64,000 nucleotides of DNA from CADEDV01 sp048498035 (lineage in GTDB: Bacteria; Bacteroidota; Bacteroidia; Chitinophagales; Chitinophagaceae), in contig JBEHYT010000019.1 of the NCBI GenBank assembly GCA_048498035.1, forward strand, positions 18,505 through 82,504, read 5' to 3'. Shown one piece after another: positions 50,749 to 58,368 of this stretch. The stretch's first letter is position 1; each line of letters begins with the position of its first letter. A model generated the notes under the pieces. It did not search any database. It was not told the origin of the DNA and worked only from the letters and a program-made list of their open reading frames with translations. The translations under genes were made by a program, and so were the position numbers.

Positions 50749-51978
50749 ATGCGAAATGATAAGCCATTTGTTCCTTTCGGTGATTTTGTTAAATCACTGA
50801 GGAAAGGCCGCGTGCGCAATTCTTTATTCACGATGGCCAGCCGCAGCGCTTCTGATTCCCAGGTTGAAGTAATGCGAAACTACCTGGTGCATTACTATAA
50901 GAAACTGGAAGCTGTAAATAGTTTTGTAGACCAGGAGGGGCAGGTATGGGATTGCATACCTGTAGATATGCAATTAAGTGCTAAAGAGGCAAAAAAGCGC
51001 GCTATCAAACCCGGCGTTGCTTATCCCGGCGACCGAGATGAGAAACCGGCTGAATTACCTTTCGCGACTATTTTGTCGAGGGATAAGGAGGATGAGCACG
51101 GGAATAGGATGTATTGTCCTGAGGGTCACATTCCGCTCCGCAGGATCACGATCGAAGAATTGGCGGCGTATGATAGGATCGAAAATTTCTTTAATAAAGG
51201 CCCGGTGCAATTAAGTAACTATATGCGTGCCGGGTCAAGCCTGGAATTGCGTGATAATAACCGGCATGAATACGTTGTAGGGCGACAAATTGTTCCCAAT
51301 TTTGGTGGAGAGAGCATTCTTAACCTCTGGCAACCGCCGGTGAGTAATAGCCAGATTTTTTCGCTGTCGCAACTATGGGTCGGCGCGGGCGAAGGAGCGC
51401 AAACGCAAACCGTTGAAGCAGGATGGATCGTGTACCCGTCTCATTTTAGAACGATGAAAGCCGTTTTATTTGTTTACTGGACACCGGACGGCTACTGTAC
51501 CTGCAACTATAATAAGGAAGTTAGCAATACATTTTACCAGACGAATAATAATATTTTATTGGGAGGTGCATTTGGTAGTTCAAGTACTATGGATGGCCCG
51601 CAGGTGGATATGCGATTTACCTGGCATTTTGCGCAGAACTGCTGGTGGCTGTTCCTGAACAAAATAGAGATTGGTTGTTATCCGGGAAGTCTTTTTGGGG
51701 AAGGGCCGCTGTCAAGAGTTGCGGATCGTTTTTTAGTGGGCGGTGAGGTTGCGGGAAGAAGTACATTGCCCGTGATGGGAAGCGGGCGATTCCCGGTTGA
51801 TGGATACCAGCGGGCGGCATACGTGCGAAATTGTATGTATGTAAAGCCGGGGCAGGGTCTTGTACCGATGGAAATGGAATTGCACAGTTCGGCTGGCAAT
51901 TGTTATTCCTACCAGGACAAAAGAATGGATGGTTGGGATTCTCAATTTTTCTATGGCGGGCCCGGGGGAAATTGTTGA
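50749..51978 (+). CDS. Neprosin-family glutamic peptidase (plant-like two-domain architecture)
   Basis: A 409-residue protein resembling neprosin (family G3 prolyl endopeptidases, best known from plants). Residues ~64-145 match the neprosin activation domain: GQVWDCIPVDMQLS, then CPEGHIPLRRITIEEL. Residues ~170-409 match the catalytic domain: FSLSQLWVGAGEGAQTQT, VEAGWIVYPSHF, FVYWTPDGY, WWLFLNKIEIGCYP, VGGEVAG and the C-terminal FFYGGPGGNC. The glutamates of VEAGW (E223) and VGGE (E333) lie 110 apart, close to the 109 between the catalytic pair in Nepenthes neprosin, so the active site is probably intact. There is no signal peptide, although the upstream coupled gene is secreted. Confidence 0.75.
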   Translation: MRNDKPFVPFGDFVKSLRKGRVRNSLFTMASRSASDSQVEVMRNYLVHYYKKLEAVNSFVDQEGQVWDCIPVDMQLSAKEAKKRAIKPGVAYPGDRDEKPAELPFATILSRDKEDEHGNRMYCPEGHIPLRRITIEELAAYDRIENFFNKGPVQLSNYMRAGSSLELRDNNRHEYVVGRQIVPNFGGESILNLWQPPVSNSQIFSLSQLWVGAGEGAQTQTVEAGWIVYPSHFRTMKAVLFVYWTPDGYCTCNYNKEVSNTFYQTNNNILLGGAFGSSSTMDGPQVDMRFTWHFAQNCWWLFLNKIEIGCYPGSLFGEGPLSRVADRFLVGGEVAGRSTLPVMGSGRFPVDGYQRAAYVRNCMYVKPGQGLVPMEMELHSSAGNCYSYQDKRMDGWDSQFFYGGPGGNC

Positions 51979-52056
51979 TAAAGCTCGTCTGGAGGGCAAA
52001 AGGAGTAATTGAAGGAATTGATGGCTTTTTCAAAATATCCGGTAAACAACAATTTT

Positions 52057-52137
52057 ACGTACGAGTTTGTGTATGATATCACATTAATACGTACGAGTTT
52101 TTGTGTTGGAGCACATTAATTCGTACGAGTTTTTGTA
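52057..52137. repeat. Three 32-bp tandem direct repeats (iterons)
   Basis: Units begin at 52057, 52089 and 52121 with (A/T)CGTACGAGTTT and continue with ...CACATTAAT; the third is cut after CGTACGAGTTTTTGTAGG. Each contains the 6-nt palindrome CGTACG. Exact 32-bp spacing (three DNA turns) suggests a protein-binding array rather than random sequence. No unique spacers, so not CRISPR. Confidence 0.8.
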
Positions 52138-52232
52138 GGATAAAAACTAAGTGATTCAAATACAATTAATTAGATAATATAGGCATAACAATCTGGTTTC
52201 GTTGTCAAAAATGCCCATATGGCTGATCGGTT

Positions 52233-52257
52233 GACCAATATTAGCTATATATTGGTC
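52233..52257. promoter_or_regulatory. Inverted repeat GACCAATAT-n7-ATATTGGTC before the small gene
   Basis: Perfect 9-nt arms, 21 nt before the ATG at 52279, followed by ATTTTTTCG. It could be an autoregulatory operator of the small downstream protein or a terminator-like hairpin of upstream transcription. TAACTTTA (52267-52274), a near -7 element, follows it. Confidence 0.5.
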
Positions 52258-52278
52258 ATTTTTTCGTAACTTTAAAGG

Positions 52279-52563
52279 ATGAAGCGCGTAGTTATAATTA
52301 ATTGGAAAGGCCGGGCTGAAACCCCGATCGAAGTATATTCCAACCTGAAAATACTTTGCGAAAGCCATCCCGAGTTTAGTTATAACACGCTTAACAACTA
52401 TTTGTCGAAAGGCAAAATTCCCTATGAAAATGACCTGGTGCGAATTGAACGAAAGATCGTGAACACCGAGGCGGTGAAAAAACGCCAGATCGCCCTCGTG
52501 GGCAACAAGGTAAAGGCCAGCGGCCACGATGAAGAAAAACAGAACCGGGAGTTTTGGAAGTAA
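52279..52563 (+). CDS. Small protein of unknown function
   Basis: A 94-residue basic cytoplasmic protein (MKRVVIINWKGRAETPIEVY...). It has a central EFSYNTLNNYLSKGKIPYEND stretch that could form a helix-turn-helix-like pair, and a lysine/arginine-rich, charged C-terminus. I recognise no named family, although the pattern resembles a conserved small Bacteroidota protein. Upstream lie the three iterons and a perfect inverted repeat, the usual setting of a self-regulating DNA-binding protein; that is inference. It is convergent with the restriction endonuclease gene. Confidence 0.6.
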   Translation: MKRVVIINWKGRAETPIEVYSNLKILCESHPEFSYNTLNNYLSKGKIPYENDLVRIERKIVNTEAVKKRQIALVGNKVKASGHDEEKQNREFWK

Positions 52564-52648
52564 ACGCAGCATACGATGAACCTTGAACCAGATTTTTTCA
52601 ATTTGGGCTAAGGAGCAACTGACAACGATTACGTGAATTTCTAAATCC

Positions 52649-53722
52649 TTAAACCTTTGGAGGTTCAAGATAATAAGCCAACTTCCGGTCACCATTGCTC
52701 CAGAAGACTAATCTATCAGGCTCGGATGCAAACCATACAAAGCTATTCCAGGCGAGTTCTCTATTTGTTTTCGAATATCCGGAAGACTGACGATCCGAAT
52801 AAGCTGTTACAAAAACGATCTGTGTTCGTAGAAATCGAGCGGTGTCCGTCAATTGATAAAGTGCTTCCTGTCTACGCGCAGATATAGGCCCATCTGTAGC
52901 GACAACTTCCACAAAAATAATTATCGGATCTTTCGGGCCGAGATCCACCAGGATAATATCAGGAAGATCTTTGTCGACTTGAATTTCCAACCCTATAGCT
53001 TTAGCAAGCTGTTCATCGTGGACTTTATTATCACTAACACTAAGCCACAATAAAGCAGGTTTAAGTAGAAATCGGGAGGCAAATTGCTCGATCACATGTT
53101 TCGAAATAACAGAGCTTGGTCCTGGACTGATTTTTCTCGTTTCTCCGGAAAAAAGTTGAATAAACACGTCCGCAGATTGATCAGCAGTATGGCGTGCGAG
53201 TCGTAATCGTGCAATTGCGTTGGGGGAAAGATATTTGCTACGCCATCTAGCTATCGCTTCGTCGAGTGTATCTTCCGTTAATGAAGGATCAAATAATTGA
53301 GCAAATTCAGCTTGCAAATAATAGCGTGGTCGACTAGAGGTTGTGGCAATGCCCTTTAATTCGAGTACAGCGCCAAGATTGACCAATCCTTCCCGCAACG
53401 TTTCATCACGAATAGATTCACGTGAATTGTCGGCGTACCAACGTTCACCCTTAGGCTGGAAGCGTCTTGTTTTGGAATAGGCGAGGCAGGCTAAGCGGTC
53501 ATCATCCGACACCAGGGCGGCTTGCTCTTTTGTCATACGATAAACGTGTATCGGTCCCGCGTATTCGTCATTACCTTCAACTGCACCAATATACAGCATG
53601 GCGAAGACAGTACTCGCGGCCATTTCTCGAACCACATAATTACGTTGGGAAGTGCCTTCCGGAAAAATCAGCGGTAGACGTTCCGCAATAAGCTCTCGCG
53701 TGGCGTAAGGTGGTAGTTTCAT
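52649..53722 (-). CDS. BsuBI/PstI-type restriction endonuclease
   Basis: A 357-residue type II restriction enzyme of the BsuBI/PstI family (which cuts CTGCAG). The N-terminal ~170 residues form the family's helical/winged domain (RELIAERLPLIFPEGTSQRNYVVREMAA). The C-terminal nuclease domain has the PD-(D/E)xK-like core LPDIILVDLG, IIIFVEVVATDGPISARRQEAL and a following IVFVTAYSD strand. It starts directly after the methyltransferase stop (TAG then ATG), so both are one transcript with the methyltransferase first, which protects the DNA before cutting starts. The cognate site CTGCAG is inferred from the family. Confidence 0.9.
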   Translation of the reverse strand: MKLPPYATRELIAERLPLIFPEGTSQRNYVVREMAASTVFAMLYIGAVEGNDEYAGPIHVYRMTKEQAALVSDDDRLACLAYSKTRRFQPKGERWYADNSRESIRDETLREGLVNLGAVLELKGIATTSSRPRYYLQAEFAQLFDPSLTEDTLDEAIARWRSKYLSPNAIARLRLARHTADQSADVFIQLFSGETRKISPGPSSVISKHVIEQFASRFLLKPALLWLSVSDNKVHDEQLAKAIGLEIQVDKDLPDIILVDLGPKDPIIIFVEVVATDGPISARRQEALYQLTDTARFLRTQIVFVTAYSDRQSSGYSKTNRELAWNSFVWFASEPDRLVFWSNGDRKLAYYLEPPKV

Positions 53723-55582
53723 CTATAGTTGATAAAGTTGGGTGCAAGCGTTGTCAATTTCTTCAGGGCTGGCCCTCCGATCAATTAAAGTCTGAATATA
53801 GGAAATGTTATCACGGGCCGGCAGCGGCATTGATTCTAGTTCATATGCAGACACCGCAACACTTCCACTGATGCACTTGAAAGCCTGATTAGCTCCTCGG
53901 CTATTGAGCAGCGCAGCTAATATTTCGAGAGAAATTGTTGGAACGTCGTTGATCGGTATAATCATATTTAAATGATTTTCGATAACAACTCCATTTTTGT
54001 ATAATTTTTTAGGTAGCTGCGCAGCCATCAGTCGCTTCTCTTGCTCTTTCGCCGTAGTACGTTGTAATAAAATGCAGGGACGACGGGTGACCAGCCAAGC
54101 ATCGTTTGTGCTAGGCTTGAAATACGGCCGATGATTATTCTTTTCCGCTTTCAATACAAACTTCCCCTCTGGCGTGATGGACTCAGCCCATACGACTGGT
54201 AGCGAATGCAGACTGGCGTGATCTGTAAACTGCTGCTTATGTCGGTTCCAAACCAAAGGCCCAGTGCTAACCTGGTAGCCAAGATCTTTTAACGTGGTAG
54301 AAAAATGCGACAGAGCCGCCACGACTCCACGCTCTTCATAGTGCCTTGGGAGAATCCAGGGAGCCATATGATCTTTTGCAAGTGGGTATTTTCCCATTGG
54401 TCGTACACGAAATTCGGTAGTGGAGCGGACATCGATTTCTTGTACCGCTATCTCCGGAACATTTTTGAGTGTCTTTTTAAGGGTATACAGCATGATCTCT
54501 TGCAAGGCATCGTCAAATACTCCTTTCCGAGAAACGACAAAATTAACTTCGACAGGCCTGCAGGCTGATCGTACAAACTCGCGAAGTTTCTTAAAATACT
54601 CACCCGACAGCCAACTGGTAGGTGTCACAAACGCAATAACACCCGATGGCCGACAAAGCTCGATCGCTAGTTGTGTAAACACACCATATAGATTTGGATG
54701 ACCATGCAAACTCTCCGAAAACCGTTGTTTTAATGCAGGTGTTTGCTTAATTTTCCCATATGGAGGGTTGCCGATAACCAGGTCAAATGGCTCTATTCGC
54801 TGAATTTCTACCAAAAGACTATTCTGTACTTTGACAAGGGGATTGAAGCTTTTGGAGTCGGTCTTTGCTATCACCTCTTTCAAAGCCACTTCAACAAAAA
54901 CTTGCGTCATCCAGGCTGAAAAGGCATCAATCTCCCAACCCTGCACATGCGTTTGGATATGTTTAAGAATTTGTTCTGGCTTTTTATCTTTTAGCTCTCC
55001 AAGCATCCGTAAACAAATAGGAGCAAGGAATGCACCCCCACCACATGCTGGATCTAGAATCGTATGGAGCCGCCAGTCTATCCCCGCTTCTTCTGCCATG
55101 TCCAACAAGCGATCCACCAGGCCGGGTGGAGTATAAAATACACCTCCTGCAGTGCGAATATCTTCTGGTAATAAGGCGGTATAGACTGTTCCTAATTGGT
55201 ATCCTGCTTCCACTAGCGACAATTCGGCAGCCGCTTGACCAATCGCTTCCGCTACAGCAATTGCCGCATTATCCAACTTGCGATGCGGAAATGTTTCAAA
55301 AAGTTTCGGTAATGGCAAGTTGCCCGAAAGTGATTGGTGCATTTCTTTCCAATACTTTTCAATCGCTCGGACCATGAAATGTTTAGCCATGCTAAGCCGA
55401 TGCTCAGAAGGCTGCTTAACGATCCAGGCTTTAGCCATAACTTTACCTGTCCGGAATGCTGCTCGTGGTTCTGGATTCGAAAAAATCCGCGCGTAGCTCG
55501 GTAACTCCTGGAAGGGAAGCATAGCCGCAATCACGGGCTTGGACTTGCGGGGGTAGCTGGATCGGCGATTCTTGGTAAGCAT
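53723..55582 (-). CDS. N6-adenine DNA methyltransferase of the PstI/BsuBI-type system
   Basis: A 619-residue type II DNA methyltransferase. The SAM-binding motif I is ILDPACGGGAFLAP (~172) and the catalytic motif IV is VIGNPPYGKIK (NPPY, ~270), as in gamma-type N6-adenine methylases. A TaqI/Eco57I-like C-terminal target-recognition domain (RRPCILLQRTTAKEQEKR ... VIENHLNMIIPIND) ends near a Ser/Leu-rich tail. It should methylate the adenine in CTGCAG to shield the chromosome. It is immediately upstream of the endonuclease gene in the same unit. The region is AT-richer than the flanks, a sign of transfer. Confidence 0.92.
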   Translation of the reverse strand: MLTKNRRSSYPRKSKPVIAAMLPFQELPSYARIFSNPEPRAAFRTGKVMAKAWIVKQPSEHRLSMAKHFMVRAIEKYWKEMHQSLSGNLPLPKLFETFPHRKLDNAAIAVAEAIGQAAAELSLVEAGYQLGTVYTALLPEDIRTAGGVFYTPPGLVDRLLDMAEEAGIDWRLHTILDPACGGGAFLAPICLRMLGELKDKKPEQILKHIQTHVQGWEIDAFSAWMTQVFVEVALKEVIAKTDSKSFNPLVKVQNSLLVEIQRIEPFDLVIGNPPYGKIKQTPALKQRFSESLHGHPNLYGVFTQLAIELCRPSGVIAFVTPTSWLSGEYFKKLREFVRSACRPVEVNFVVSRKGVFDDALQEIMLYTLKKTLKNVPEIAVQEIDVRSTTEFRVRPMGKYPLAKDHMAPWILPRHYEERGVVAALSHFSTTLKDLGYQVSTGPLVWNRHKQQFTDHASLHSLPVVWAESITPEGKFVLKAEKNNHRPYFKPSTNDAWLVTRRPCILLQRTTAKEQEKRLMAAQLPKKLYKNGVVIENHLNMIIPINDVPTISLEILAALLNSRGANQAFKCISGSVAVSAYELESMPLPARDNISYIQTLIDRRASPEEIDNACTQLYQL

Positions 55583-55804
55583 TGTTACAGGATTAAGAGA
55601 TAAGGATTACCGTTAAAAAAGCAACCAAAAATACCAATTTTTTTAGCGCTGCAAATATTTTATTAATATTGTTGACGCTGGCAGTCCGAGCTAGACTCAC
55701 TGTAAGTGCGCTAGAGCAGTAAGCCCCCAACGAGCTATGATACAACTGCCGAGCTTCTCGTCAGGGGAGCAATACAGTAACGCAGTTTGAGATTGGATAT
55801 GTCA
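55583..55804. other. Intergenic AT-rich gap in the accessory island
   Basis: Between the divergent methyltransferase start and the small gene at 55805. No gene, tRNA or terminator seen. Confidence 0.4.
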
Positions 55805-56026
55805 TCAGAGTGGGTTGTCCTTTATCCAAGTATCAAGTGGCATACTATATTCCTTATCTTCTGAATTATCTTCATTCTTAGCTAAGACGTGAGGAACTTG
55901 CATACCATCTCTTTCATTTAAAATAATGTCATAAATAAGATGATTAGGCCAAGTTTTTGACAACACCTTGCCTTTTACAATATCTAGATATTCCTTTTTT
56001 ACCTTTTTTAATTGTTCTTCAGTCAT
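55805..56026 (-). CDS. Hypothetical small protein, 73 residues
   Basis: MTEEQLKKVKKEYLDIVKGK... is a short, charged, acidic-basic soluble protein without signal or membrane segment (YDIILNERDGMQVPHVLA; ends PLDTWIKDNPL). It is strongly AT-rich in codons. I recognise no family. It lies in the same orientation as the next AT-rich gene at 56099-56671, 72 bp away. Confidence 0.5.
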   Translation of the reverse strand: MTEEQLKKVKKEYLDIVKGKVLSKTWPNHLIYDIILNERDGMQVPHVLAKNEDNSEDKEYSMPLDTWIKDNPL

Positions 56027-56098
56027 GGTACATTGTTTAGCTCATTAAAGATGAAGTATGATTTTCAAATCAATGCTGAGAAAATAGAATGAGAAACA

Positions 56099-56671
56099 CT
56101 AAAATCTCCTACCATTCTCTATTTCCTTTTTGCAATTCGGAAACATCAGAGCAAAATCCAAATAGGAATATTGATTGTGAGTAAGATAAAAAAGCGATGT
56201 GCTGCCATCCTTGTCAATCTCCACCATCCATTCAGATTTATCATCCATTGTAAAAATTACCCTTCCATCAGTATTCCTTGTATCTTGCATTTTAACTATT
56301 TTCTGTATAGATGGGTAGTAGCTCTTTCCCCAACTGTCAATTTTTACTACTTTCCCTTTGGAGTTTTGGTAATTGTAATCAACCCGTATGTTTATTTGGG
56401 GCTTAGTATCTGATTCAAACATTTTTGTTTCAAAAATAACAAGTGTCGGCCTTACCACATAGTAGGCACTGTCTGGGTATGCTGTCAGTTCTTCTTTAAA
56501 AGTCAATAACCTATCACTTTTTTCTGAATAAAATATTGGGTTATTCTCCCCGGACTTCCTTATAGTAATAGATTGACCTGAATACTGAAATAGTATATCA
56601 CTATCATTTTGGCAATAGATGCAAGTATTGAAAATTATAAATAGAAAAGCAGATAATGTAATCCCTTTCAT
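56099..56671 (-). CDS. Hypothetical secreted protein, 190 residues
   Basis: MKGITLSAFLFIIFNTCIYC is a signal sequence with a Cys at the cleavage region (IYC), possibly a lipobox (weak). The mature part is rich in Tyr, Lys and Asp (IFETKMFESDTKPQINIRVDYNYQ; DDKSEWMVEIDKDGSTSLFYLTHNQYSYLDF), likely beta-sheet. No family recognised. AT-rich codon use unlike the core genes. It is upstream of the 73-residue gene on the same strand. Confidence 0.55.
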   Translation of the reverse strand: MKGITLSAFLFIIFNTCIYCQNDSDILFQYSGQSITIRKSGENNPIFYSEKSDRLLTFKEELTAYPDSAYYVVRPTLVIFETKMFESDTKPQINIRVDYNYQNSKGKVVKIDSWGKSYYPSIQKIVKMQDTRNTDGRVIFTMDDKSEWMVEIDKDGSTSLFYLTHNQYSYLDFALMFPNCKKEIENGRRF

Positions 56672-56997
56672 TTATCAATATTTAATAATTTTTGTTAGTT
56701 GTAAATTGTCCATTCCCATAAAAGGTTGGATTCAATAAAATTCCCTTCATTAAGAAGCTCAATTCCCTTCCTTAAATAAAATTTTCCAAAGCTATCAAAG
56801 CTTTTTCTTTGTAAGTCTTGATTCAGCATTTTTGAAGATTAAACATTGAACAACTGGGTTTATTTTCTTTGTCACTAAAAGTCAATATATTACTCCTAAA
56901 GTATAAAAATATTTACATGATTAATAACGTTGCATTAGATATGTACTCAATATTACAACTCGAAGATTTTTAGTAATTTGCGGATCAAACCTCTTCC
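56672..56997. other. AT-rich non-coding stretch of the island
   Basis: About 325 bp of AT-rich sequence without a convincing gene, between the hypothetical secreted protein gene and the HsdR relic. It includes runs such as TTAATAACGTTGCATTAG and TACAACTCGAAGATTTT. Confidence 0.4.
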
Positions 56998-57193
56998 ATG
57001 CTCGATAAGAAAGCGTTATGCGAAAGGGACATATGTACAAAGTTCATTACCCAGGCCATCGAAAGAGCTGGCTGCGATAAATGACGCAATATTTGGAGGA
57101 GACGTCCTTTACAGATGGCAAGTATACGTGAGGGGTAAGATGACAGATTTGTTTGCTGACAAAGATTTTGATGGAGACTCCCGCTATCCGTAG
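56998..57193 (+). pseudogene. Remnant of type I restriction subunit HsdR (N-terminus, frameshifted)
   Basis: Reading from ATG 56998: MLDKKALCERDICTKFIT..., then QAIERAGCDK and a stop at 57082. Shifting frame gives MTQYLEETSFTDGKYT from 57081, and shifting again gives VRGKMTDLF from 57128. The pieces in order match the conserved start of type I R subunits (SERDICTKFITPAIxxAGWD, then a EExxFTDGxxxVRGK segment). Two one-base losses (in an AAA run at 57079-57083 and a G at 57128) would restore the frame. After RGKMT the similarity ends and a stop comes at 57191. It is a truncated, decayed relic; no HsdM or HsdS is nearby. Confidence 0.7.
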
Positions 57194-57411
57194 TCTCCCA
57201 TTCTCCACCATATCACATTCTTACTTCCGCACTCCTGAGCTTCGGCTCAGCAGCAACTTTCGGTAAAACTCCGCTGGCGATTGTATGGAATCCCGTACCC
57301 CGGCTGTACAAAAACTGTTCATCAAATCAAGCAGCATCCCAATTTATTTTAATCTATGCCTTTTGAAAGCAATGATTCTCAACCGCCAGATCAATCTCTA
57401 ATCGTTGCAAC
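57194..57411. other. Gap with short hairpins after the HsdR relic
   Basis: Contains GGAGACT (57173-57179) pairing with AGTCTCC (57192-57198) and CTGAGC-TTCG-GCTCAG (57235-57250). No U tract and no clear gene. Confidence 0.35.
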
Positions 57412-57993
57412 TTATTTCATCAACTTCCTGGGAGTAAGTTTTGGAAGTTTTAGGCCGTTGAATACTTCATCGCTGAAAGCGAGACAACTGGCGGCGATAT
57501 TTTTAACCAGCGAAGTGTCAATTGTCGCTTCGAAAACAGCCAGGTCGTCAAAATTCCGTTTATATATGAAGTGGATACCGGAGCCTGTTGAGTAGCAAAC
57601 TAACCTTGTATTATCAAATGCATCGCTGTTATTGGGGAAAATAATATATCGCCCCCAAAACTCGGACAGTAAAAATAGGTACCTTAATGACTCAGTTGAG
57701 TTTTCTTCCAACGGTTGGTCCGGATTGCCTGAATACATCTCAAAAACAGCCTCGATGATTTCACCGGCTTGCATCTCCTTTTGAAAAGGATAGGGCAAAA
57801 AGTCAAAATTGGCCAGTTGTTCAATCGTGCGGCGATTGGAGCCATTTAGCAGGCAGAGATAATATGCGTCACCAAATTTATGCCCCCTTAACCAAAATTC
57901 AATACCTCCCCACCAATTGCGTGAGTTGGAGTCAACATTGACAAATTGAATATTTATAGCAAATTCATTTCGGTCACCAAATTCGTAGATCAT
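57412..57993 (-). CDS. Hypothetical protein, resembles an Imm42-type immunity protein
   Basis: A 193-residue soluble protein. The N-terminus (MIYEFGDRNEFAINIQFVNVDSNSRNWWGGIEFWLRGHKFGDAYYL, given in outline) recalls the FAIxF...GGW...W..G..xGD layout of immunity-42 proteins of polymorphic toxin systems. A tail segment FVESE-free helical region (SLVKNIAASCLAFSDEVFNGLKLPKL) follows. No toxin gene is found in the window, so if it is an immunity gene it is an orphan. The family call is tentative, and a plain hypothetical gene is the alternative. Confidence 0.5.
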   Translation of the reverse strand: MIYEFGDRNEFAINIQFVNVDSNSRNWWGGIEFWLRGHKFGDAYYLCLLNGSNRRTIEQLANFDFLPYPFQKEMQAGEIIEAVFEMYSGNPDQPLEENSTESLRYLFLLSEFWGRYIIFPNNSDAFDNTRLVCYSTGSGIHFIYKRNFDDLAVFEATIDTSLVKNIAASCLAFSDEVFNGLKLPKLTPRKLMK

Positions 57994-58116
57994 TTTATTC
58001 GAATTATCACTGTGTAAATCGATTTTTTACTGCTATTAGAATTGAGGACTCTTTGATACGGTACCCAGATGTTGAATTGCCATTCCAATGGGTCTCTCCA
58101 TTTTTTGCTGCGCCTT

Positions 58117-58132
58117 CCCGCCATTCGGCGGG
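58117..58132. repeat. Hairpin CCCGCC-ATTC-GGCGGG
   Basis: Perfect 6-nt stem in the 200-bp region between the island and tRNA-Lys. Next to it is GTCCCAGCGGG (58149-58159), which equals part of the T arm/acceptor of the adjacent tRNA in inverted orientation. Confidence 0.4.
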
Positions 58133-58172
58133 ATGCTACGCACTTCTCGTCCCAGCGGGGCCCATCCCAAAC

Positions 58173-58201
58173 AAAAAAGCGCGGACTAACCGCGCTTTTT
58201 T
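58173..58201 (-). terminator. Bidirectional-looking terminator next to tRNA-Lys
   Basis: Stem with A6-GCGCGG and CCGCGC-T6 arms and an ACTAA loop. On the minus strand it starts 6 nt after the tRNA 3' end and ends in six U. Confidence 0.9.
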
Positions 58202-58206
58202 ATCCG

Positions 58207-58279
58207 TGATCCCGCTGGGACTCGAACCCAGGGCCCCAACATTAAAAGTGTTGTGCTCTACCAACTGAGCTACGAGATC
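58207..58279 (-). tRNA. tRNA-Lys (anticodon UUU)
   Basis: Read on the minus strand: acceptor GATCTCG pairs with CGGGATC (one G-U), D arm GCTC/GAGC with loop AGTTGGTA, anticodon stem CAACA/TGTTG with loop CTTTTAA (anticodon TTT), variable loop GGGCC, T arm CTGGG/CCCAG with loop TTCGAGT, discriminator A. 73 nt; no CCA encoded. It lies next to the accessory island, with its 3' end toward it, as expected for an integration site. A good promoter precedes it at 58312-58343. Confidence 0.97.
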
Positions 58280-58311
58280 TACCGCTCCTCGTCCTTTCGG
58301 ATTTGGGAGTG

Positions 58312-58343
58312 CAAAAATACAGTTCAGCGGCTTTCACACCAAA
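58312..58343 (-). promoter_or_regulatory. Promoter of tRNA-Lys: TTTG-n20-TATTTTTG
   Basis: On the minus strand TTTG (58340-58343), a 20-nt spacer and TATTTTTG (58312-58319), 33 nt before the tRNA 5' end. It fits the Bacteroidota -33/-7 consensus exactly. Confidence 0.75.
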
Positions 58344-58368
58344 AGTTTTTACCAGAAATATCAACAAA

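Larger units (their letters stand above)
51979..52278. other. 300-bp intergenic region with iterons and a hairpin
   Basis: No gene. Contains the three 32-bp direct repeats (52057-52137) and the inverted repeat 52233-52257 upstream of the small gene at 52279. Confidence 0.6.

Noticed and set aside
52057..52137. 32-bp repeats read as a CRISPR array
   Set aside because: The whole 32-bp unit is repeated back to back; there are no variable spacers and no cas genes.
56978..57193. A 71-residue gene starting at TTG 56978
   Set aside because: Its N-terminal part reads out of frame through the HsdR-like pieces; only its last ~22 codons belong to one of the frames. Better explained as a decayed hsdR start.
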